Assembly (NCBI GenBank): GCA_003455715.1
Contig: DMQJ01000028.1
Span: 1 to 11,378, forward strand
Source of the DNA: Acidimicrobiaceae bacterium
GTDB taxonomy: Bacteria; Actinomycetota; Acidimicrobiia; Acidimicrobiales; Ilumatobacteraceae
DNA: 11,378 nucleotides
Direction of reading: 5' to 3'
Under the pieces are notes generated by a model. It saw only the letters and a program-made list of their open reading frames with translations. It was not told where the DNA came from and ran no database searches. A program made the position numbers and the translations under genes. Each line of letters begins with the position of its first letter. The stretch's first letter is position 1. Of this stretch, positions 8,201-11,378 are shown piece after piece.

Positions 8201-9013
8201 AAGGCCACCTATTCGATCACCGCGGAGTACTCGGGCGACGCCGACAACGACCCGTCATCCGGCGCTACGAGCATCGAGGTGACGGCCACGCCGGAGCCTG
8301 ACAACGACGAGTTCACCGTCGACGAAGACAGTGGGCCGACGACCTTCGCCGTGCTCGACGGCGATGTCGACGGAGACAGTGACCCACTGGAAGTGGTGAG
8401 CCACACCGACCCCGCGAACGGGTCTGTGACGTGCTCGGCGAGCGACTGCACCTACACGCCGGACCCCGACTTCCACGGCGACGACTCGTTCACCTACACG
8501 GTCAGCGACGGCTTGCTGGAAGCCTCCGCCACCGTGGTGGTGCACGTGTTGCCACTGAACGACCCGCCTTCGGTGACGCCCATCACCGTCACCGTCACCG
8601 CCGGCGACACCATCACCTTCAACGTGCTCGGCGGTGCGACCGACGTCGACGGCGACCTGCTGACGGTGGAGTCGTACACCCAGCCCGCCCACGGCACGGT
8701 CACCTGCACACCACAGGGAAGCTGCACATACACGCCAGCCGTCGGCTACTCCGGCCCCGACTCGTTCACCTTCGTCGTCACCGACGGGCAACTCGACACC
8801 ACCGGGCTCGCTGGCGACATGACGCTGGCGGCGACAGCGCCGGGCACGGTGAACATCACCGTGAACGCGGCGCCACCCACCACGACTCGGCCGCGAGGGA
8901 TTCCTGAGACGGGTGGCGACGCGCGCTCCTCGGCGGGCGCGGCGCTGATGCTTCTCGCACTGGGTGCGTTGTTGATCGGCACCACGCGCCGCCGGAAGGC
9001 TGCCGCCCGCTGA
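2213..9013 (+). CDS. Giant secreted, wall-anchored surface protein with beta-helix and Calx-beta-like repeats
   Basis: The protein has 2266 residues. ATG 2213 is chosen because it opens a signal peptide (Arg2 and Arg7, hydrophobic core 8-29, cleavage likely after VHA at 33-35). Domains: residues 36-478, right-handed beta-helix of the CSLREAI/choice-of-anchor-Q type (CSLRAAI at 59-65, GGAIY/GGAIF turns near 187, 224 and 255, closing CDIGAYEY at 473); about 480-612, Calx-beta-like; 613-1934, eleven beta-sandwich repeats, most carrying FT..NW..PQT.TV.AVDD and mostly ending in Asp clusters likely to bind calcium; about 1935-2026, Ig-like; 2029-2220, two cadherin-like domains with PDPDFHGDDSFTYTVSDG and a similar copy. 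The tail has IPETGG (2230-2235), a hydrophobic stretch (2242-2258) and RRRK: a sortase signal with Ile in place of Leu. Very acidic and poor in lysine. An adhesive or matrix role is inferred; no enzyme motif is seen and no sortase gene is in the window. Confidence 0.93.
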   Translation: MRLTGHRAAFAAIGVFLSSVVVTVVAPLAPTPVHAASITVNTAADIAPTAGVYPNDGLCSLRAAITAAQNNSNAHDVNCTPGAPVSGVLDVIQIDPSLAGQTLTLSWNNGSGVQPFDVIYDLNNPLEIIGPTLNAGDFVIDANNAVRPFGVGFGGSVAGSLKLANLTVRGGNGRSNGASGFGVNGEGGAIYLGAVNTGGPITGSQLTLDNVVLRNNQVSDTGRGGAIFGTAPTITNNGGAYISNRANGSGSVGRGGAIFVEEGPATINGYAVLFEGNSANFAGGVIASNAANSNPMLHLERSLLKDNTATNGGVMYLDSTQAGKIVELYDSTVSGGSGVLFTVTNTQTYDFQRVTFVNAGQIVRAGGGTMVNSIVTGTTSCTATGVGTHTGSRNLIDAGACTILNSTDVGDITNLGPLAQNGGPEVQRTYALLDGSTAIDNGDSAYCGTIDARSVERGLDGDNAVDSPQVGDCDIGAYEYARFVVNFVTGTSSVNENAGTGTVGVKLKILDPADNPLTAPLTVNVGVAPGSSAWLGDGTDPFDDLYITGGAVVFPAGSGDGTIVNVPITVFQDDIAELLGEQANLNITGSPTPGVAVAEPKQHELNIQDDDQPGVIVTESGGSTSVSEATPGTGDTITVALQSRPNLELVNAALLPDRAAYGDPADVTMTITPDRDCVINDGFTTGTSASPLVTTILNANWQTGMNLNVFAVDDLWDEDLRDESVPHLCELRFTFASADPLYDATQDAFEVAVQDNDIAGVNVDYVSGTGVLPEGGSATYVYQVSLDTPPDPGKPLPVTPRGPTGVVFQAGDDCLVNGQANVTLQFTGADWNLPKTLTISPVDNMTVQLQHECTITSSISSPDPVYANLDDAPVFSGTPPTLTVDIQDYDPPTVTNDPPFVDITVGTLSVSEATPGTADTVSVVLRRQPLADVDVTIEAPIDGLIAGRQLQVEGGNSVVLTFTPGNWDVPQIVDVTAVDDDYDELDTHSAALNVSISSTAAGFADPALRKVVIDSVEFADSGSIAASITDNDTSEVLYTASGGTTVVAEPNGTDTIALSLATHPYASVTISVGTGDQCAVQGSSVFTVPGDDWNVPQTLTLVAVDDDDVEVDPHACGLLFDVASSDLLYDVLDESFDIEVDDDEVAGVEITAGAPLVVAEVGTTDTIEVVLSGRPSANVTVHFASSDGQLAPPADLTFTPLNWNVPQTATVGAVDDFVDETDPHAADITVSVVSTAIRFSTDPIIITDSVIGDETVGASIADDDTAGITIGDAPFAAAENGGTDTFTVVLDSEPISTVEIAVVDDGLCDASPELLTFTAANWDEPQTVTVTGLNDDIDHLQGCVLDVVGGAVDDNYDGLTEGASGEIIDDDVAGVSLSLPGGPLEVDEATVSTDAYTVVLTSEPLADVTITVANASGDVTATTPLTFTSANWDTPQDVTVTAVDDLLTETSPENATVTHVATSSDPAYDAIAIANVVVSVTDDDIPGLELVESGGSTVVAEPSGTDGVAIALATEPSASVTVTVSTDAQCAVQGANVFTFPAADWNVPQTLTLVAVDDDVVEADLHPCSVDFAVESTDLQYDVVDDSLVIDVDDDEVAGVEITAGAPLTVAEAGATDTFDVVLAGKPSANVVVHFEASSGQIAAPADLTFTPANWDVPQTATVAAIDDFIDETDPHSASLTVSVVSTALGFGTAPIITVDSVATTSVAVEVADDDTAGVTIGGAPFVVAEEGGTDTFTVVLDSQPTADVTVSLTPTGLCTVGPSPLTFTSANWNVQQTVTVTGLNDFIDGGPTCSIGVTASSADTNYSAIARTVNGSVIDNDTAGITVTAGSLTVFEHTASSASYTLVLNSQPIGNVTILVGGGSDVTVTSSVTFTPANWNVAQTVMITAVDDGAIEVPVETVLVAHAAATSPDPLYLGRATASVSVAVVDDDTATTVSVDPDPAGDADTLTLTATVTGGDGSLTGTVQFFVDAAPVGSPVALVAGTASTDVGPLTKATYSITAEYSGDADNDPSSGATSIEVTATPEPDNDEFTVDEDSGPTTFAVLDGDVDGDSDPLEVVSHTDPANGSVTCSASDCTYTPDPDFHGDDSFTYTVSDGLLEASATVVVHVLPLNDPPSVTPITVTVTAGDTITFNVLGGATDVDGDLLTVESYTQPAHGTVTCTPQGSCTYTPAVGYSGPDSFTFVVTDGQLDTTGLAGDMTLAATAPGTVNITVNAAPPTTTRPRGIPETGGDARSSAGAALMLLALGALLIGTTRRRKAAAR
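5312..6667 (+). repeat. Four-repeat supermodule, copy 1 (452 codons)
   Basis: Encodes repeats 4-7 (types A-B-C-D, residues 1034-1485). It aligns with the following block at a constant offset of 1356 bases through the first two repeats, with no net indel. The offset then changes by one codon near repeat 6 and by three more by repeat 7. Bases 5485-5534 are identical over 50 bases to 6841-6890. Confidence 0.85.
6668..8014 (+). repeat. Four-repeat supermodule, copy 2 (449 codons)
   Basis: Encodes repeats 8-11 (types A-B-C-D, residues 1486-1934). Repeats pair in order with 4-7: for example DDDEVAGVEITAGAPL occurs at the A/B junction of both copies, and FVDETDPHAAD matches FIDETDPHSAS. Paired cysteines keep their spacing: 1078/1116 against 1530/1568, and 1308/1343 against 1759/1794. 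Confidence 0.85.
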
Positions 9014-9057
9014 GATCGTGCAGCGGGTAGGGCGCGACTCGGCGGCTGCCTCGATGC

Positions 9058-9984
9058 TCAGCCGGCAGCGACCCCACGCGGGGCCTCGTTGCCGACCATC
9101 GATACGCGCTCGCCCGAGCGGGTGTACGGGTAGTAGTCCCAAACGGCATGGTGCTGCGTGCACCGGTTGTCCCACAGGGTGAGGGTGTTCGGCTGCCACT
9201 GCACCCGGCACGTCAGCCGAGGCGTGGTGGCGATCATCTCGAACAATGCGTCCAACAGTGCACGGCTCTCCCATGGCTGCAGGCCGCGGATGTGCGAGGT
9301 GAAGCCGCTGTTGACGTACAGCACCTTGCGGCCGGTCACCGGGTGCACCGTGACCACAGGGTGCTCGTGGCGCGGGTAGCCGCCCTCAGGGGGAGTGGAC
9401 TTGTAGGTGTTGACGTACGGCAACGCGCCGTCGTGCACTGCAGTCAGCCCTTCCAGCAGTTGCTGCATAGGCGCGGAGAGCAGCTCGTACGCGAGGTACA
9501 TGTCGGCGAACAGGGTGTCGCCGCCGCCGCACTCGGGCACCTCCGTGACGTACAGCGCCGAGGCCATGGGCGGGATGGCCTCGCACGACACATCGGTGTG
9601 CCACCCCTCGCCTGCGGTGTAGGCGGACTCGGCGGTGGTGCGCACCACAAGAATCTCGGGGTCGCCGCCGCGTGCGTAGTTCATCGGGTGTGTGTGCAGG
9701 GTGCCGAACGTGCGGCCGAACCGCTTGTGTGCCTCGCGATCGAGGTGCTGGTCGCGGAACACGAGCACGCTCCAGTCGGCCCACGCCTGACGCAACGATG
9801 CGGCGACGTCGGGGTCGAGCGGCTGCGACAGGTCGAGCCCGTCGACCTCGGCGCCGATGTGCGGCGTCAGCGGCTGCACCGTGAAGCCGTCGTATGTCGA
9901 TCGCCCGGAGTCGACCGCCCCTGCCCGGTGACGGTGTTCCCCAGGACGGCGCGGATGAGACGGTGCAACTGCAGCAGTGTTCAT
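9058..9984 (-). CDS. TauD/TfdA-family Fe(II)/2-oxoglutarate dioxygenase
   Basis: The protein has 308 residues, a normal length for the family. These cytoplasmic enzymes hydroxylate a substrate at non-haem iron using 2-oxoglutarate and oxygen, giving succinate and CO2; TauD releases sulfite from taurine. The iron ligands are visible: His129 and Asp131 in GWHTD and His278 in WDNRCTQHH. Arg289 and Arg293 align with the TauD arginines for 2-oxoglutarate and the substrate sulfonate (Arg266 and Arg270, from memory). FGTLHTHP at 93-100 matches the TauD segment carrying the sulfonate-contacting His. The first 30 residues are not conserved. ATG at 9984 is used, with a G-rich Shine-Dalgarno three bases upstream. 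It lies 83 bases after glnS on the same strand and converges on the giant gene with 44 bases between stops. The substrate is not certain: family members also act on aryloxyacetates, sulfate esters and other compounds. Confidence 0.9.
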   Translation of the reverse strand: MNTAAVAPSHPRRPGEHRHRAGAVDSGRSTYDGFTVQPLTPHIGAEVDGLDLSQPLDPDVAASLRQAWADWSVLVFRDQHLDREAHKRFGRTFGTLHTHPMNYARGGDPEILVVRTTAESAYTAGEGWHTDVSCEAIPPMASALYVTEVPECGGGDTLFADMYLAYELLSAPMQQLLEGLTAVHDGALPYVNTYKSTPPEGGYPRHEHPVVTVHPVTGRKVLYVNSGFTSHIRGLQPWESRALLDALFEMIATTPRLTCRVQWQPNTLTLWDNRCTQHHAVWDYYPYTRSGERVSMVGNEAPRGVAAG

Positions 9985-9987
9985 GAA

Positions 9988-9994
9988 CCCCCCC
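9988..9994 (-). promoter_or_regulatory. G7 tract acting as ribosome binding site of the dioxygenase gene
   Basis: On the minus strand the bases before the ATG read AAGGGGGGG, then TTC, then ATG. It is the only purine-rich site there and so probably the Shine-Dalgarno, although it is a homopolymer and rather close to the start. Confidence 0.45.
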
Positions 9995-10047
9995 TTGCTT
10001 CGCCCGCCAGTGTCGCGCGTCGGCCCCATCCGCACCGTTGCTGGCGC

Positions 10048-10063
10048 GCCGAGTTGCCGAGTT
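10048..10063. repeat. Tandem 8-base direct repeat in the glnS-dioxygenase gap
   Basis: GCCGAGTT occurs twice back to back in the 83-base gap between glnS and the dioxygenase gene, a few bases beyond the glnS stop. It could be chance or a small operator-like element. No convincing promoter -10 box is seen beside it. Confidence 0.5.
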
Positions 10064-10067
10064 CCGG

Positions 10068-11378
10068 CTACTTGGTGCGCTTCTGCACGTTGGCCCAGTC
10101 GTCCTTCAGGCCGACCGTGCGGTGGAAGACGCCCGGCTCGATGGGGTCGGCGGCGAAGTAGCCGAGCCGTTCGAACTGCACGACGCCACCTGCAGGCGTG
10201 CCTCCGAGCGCAGCTTCGGCCTTGCCGCGCTGGATGGTCTTCGAGTCGCGGTTGAGGTCGTCGAACGGGTCGCCCGTGCGCTCGCCCGGCACTTCTGCGG
10301 CGAACAGCCGGTCGTACAGCCGGGCTTCGATGTCGATGGCGTGAGCGGTGCTCACCCAGTGGATGGTGGCCTTCACCTTGCGACCGTCGGGCGCCTGCCC
10401 GCCGCGGGTGTCGGGGTCGTAGGTGCAATGCACAACGGTGACGTTGCCGTCGGCGTCGGTGTCGAAGCCGGTGCACTTCACGTAGTACGCGCCGCGCAAG
10501 CGCACCTCGGCGCCCGGGGTGAGGCGGAAGTACTTGGGTGGCGCCTCGGCCTTGAAGTCGTCGGCTTCGATCCACAGCTGACCGGTGAACTCCACCTCAC
10601 GTGTGCCGTCGGCCGGGTTCTCCGGATTGTTGGCCAACTCCACCATCTCGGAGTGGCCGTCGGGCCAGTTGTCGATCTGCAGGAGCACCGGCTGCAGCAC
10701 CGCCATGCGCCGCAGCGCCGTGCGGTTGAGTTCGTTGCGGATGAACCACTCCAACAGCTCGATCTGGTGGCGGCTGTTGGTCTTGGCCACACCGATGAAG
10801 TCGCAGAACGCACGGATAGCCGTGGCGGGGTAGCCGCGGCGACGCAGGGCCCGCAGGGTGGGCAGGCGCGGGTCGTCCCACCCCTCGACGATGCCGTCGG
10901 TGATGAGCTGCAAAAGCTTGCGCTTGGAGGTGACGGTGTAGGTGAGCTCGAGGCGAGCGAACTCCGTCTGGCGCGGCTGCTCGAACGGCAATGGCAGCTG
11001 CTCGAGGTACCAGTCGTAGAGCGGGCGGTGACTGTCGAACTCCAGCGAGCACAGGCTGTGGGTGACCCCTTCGATGGCGTCGCTCTGCCCGTGCGCCCAG
11101 TCGTAGGTGGGGTAGATGCACCAGTCGTCGCCCGTGCGGTGGTGATGCTCGTGGCGGATGCGGTACATCACCGGGTCGCGGAACTGCATGTTCTCGTGCT
11201 GCATGTCGATCTTGGCCCGCAGCACGTGGCTGCCGTCGGGCAGGCCGCCGGCGCGCATCGCACGGAACAGGGCGAGGTTCTCCTCCGCGGAGCGGTTGCG
11301 GAAGGGGCTCTCGATGCCCGGCTTGCCGTAGCCGCCGCGCTGCTCGCGGATGGTGTCGGCGTCCTGGTCGTCGACGTA
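10068..11378 (-). CDS. glnS: Glutaminyl-tRNA synthetase (partial, N-terminus outside window)
   Basis: The last 436 residues of a class I aminoacyl-tRNA synthetase that charges tRNA-Gln with glutamine in the cytoplasm. The frame is open to the window edge, beginning YVDDQDADTIREQRGGYGKP, which matches GlnRS closely. Then come CIYPTYDWAHGQSDAIEG and THSLCSLEF of the catalytic core, the KMSKS-loop variant VTSKRKL at partial residues 149-155 (E. coli has VMSKRKL), VEGWDDPRLPTLRALRRRGY, and the two anticodon-binding beta-barrels with DGRKVKATIHWVSTAHA, ending FHRTVGLKDDWANVQ. By alignment from memory about 118 residues, including the HIGH motif, are missing. The eukaryotic-type beta-barrel C-terminus separates it from bacterial GluRS. 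The stop is TAG; the dioxygenase gene follows after 83 bases and may be read through from glnS. Confidence 0.97.
   Translation of the reverse strand, partial: YVDDQDADTIREQRGGYGKPGIESPFRNRSAEENLALFRAMRAGGLPDGSHVLRAKIDMQHENMQFRDPVMYRIRHEHHHRTGDDWCIYPTYDWAHGQSDAIEGVTHSLCSLEFDSHRPLYDWYLEQLPLPFEQPRQTEFARLELTYTVTSKRKLLQLITDGIVEGWDDPRLPTLRALRRRGYPATAIRAFCDFIGVAKTNSRHQIELLEWFIRNELNRTALRRMAVLQPVLLQIDNWPDGHSEMVELANNPENPADGTREVEFTGQLWIEADDFKAEAPPKYFRLTPGAEVRLRGAYYVKCTGFDTDADGNVTVVHCTYDPDTRGGQAPDGRKVKATIHWVSTAHAIDIEARLYDRLFAAEVPGERTGDPFDDLNRDSKTIQRGKAEAALGGTPAGGVVQFERLGYFAADPIEPGVFHRTVGLKDDWANVQKRTK

Noticed and set aside
2213..9013. CRISPR-like regular repeats within the central region
   Set aside because: The periodicity is about 320-440 bases, diverged and in frame with protein domains; there are no short identical repeats with unique spacers.
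9043..9064. Hairpin CGGCTG / CAGCCG between the convergent genes as a terminator
   Set aside because: The stem is only six base pairs with a ten-base loop, overlaps the dioxygenase stop and has no T-run on either side; such a stem is expected by chance at this GC content.

Overview
The window is high-GC DNA with GTG starts, tightly overlapping operon genes and a cell-wall-anchored surface protein carrying an LPXTG-like tail. This suggests an actinobacterium, possibly of the Acidimicrobiia/Ilumatobacter type. That placement is inferred from style and gene content, not from a marker gene. There are seven protein-coding genes, no RNA genes, no mobile elements and no CRISPR array. No gene-free stretch is longer than about 85 bases.

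Left part (1-2189, + strand): the 3' end of an operon for a heterotetrameric sarcosine-oxidase-like enzyme. It holds the C-terminal end of the alpha subunit (GcvT-like fold), a small gamma-like subunit, the complete FAD/FMN-binding beta subunit and the complete zinc-binding delta subunit. The genes overlap or nearly touch, so they are probably co-transcribed and translationally coupled. The product should oxidatively demethylate sarcosine or a related N-methyl amine, passing the one-carbon unit to tetrahydrofolate. The order A-G-B-D is a circular permutation of the usual soxB-D-A-G.

Centre (2213-9013, + strand): one 2266-residue secreted giant surface protein. It has a signal peptide, an N-terminal right-handed beta-helix domain of the CSLREAI/choice-of-anchor-Q type, a Calx-beta-like domain, eleven related Asp-rich beta-sandwich repeats, an Ig-like domain, two cadherin-like domains and a C-terminal IPETGG sorting signal. 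The repeat array contains a four-repeat block of 452 codons that has been duplicated in tandem. Repeats with a cysteine pair alternate with repeats lacking cysteine in a fixed order. This is the most interesting part of the window. An adhesin or matrix role is inferred; nothing in the sequence fixes a ligand.

Right part (9058-11378, - strand): a TauD/TfdA-family Fe(II)/2-oxoglutarate dioxygenase lies downstream of a 5'-truncated glnS (glutaminyl-tRNA synthetase), both pointing towards the giant gene. The direct glutaminylation enzyme is notable if the host is an actinobacterium, since most of that phylum is thought to use the indirect GatCAB route.
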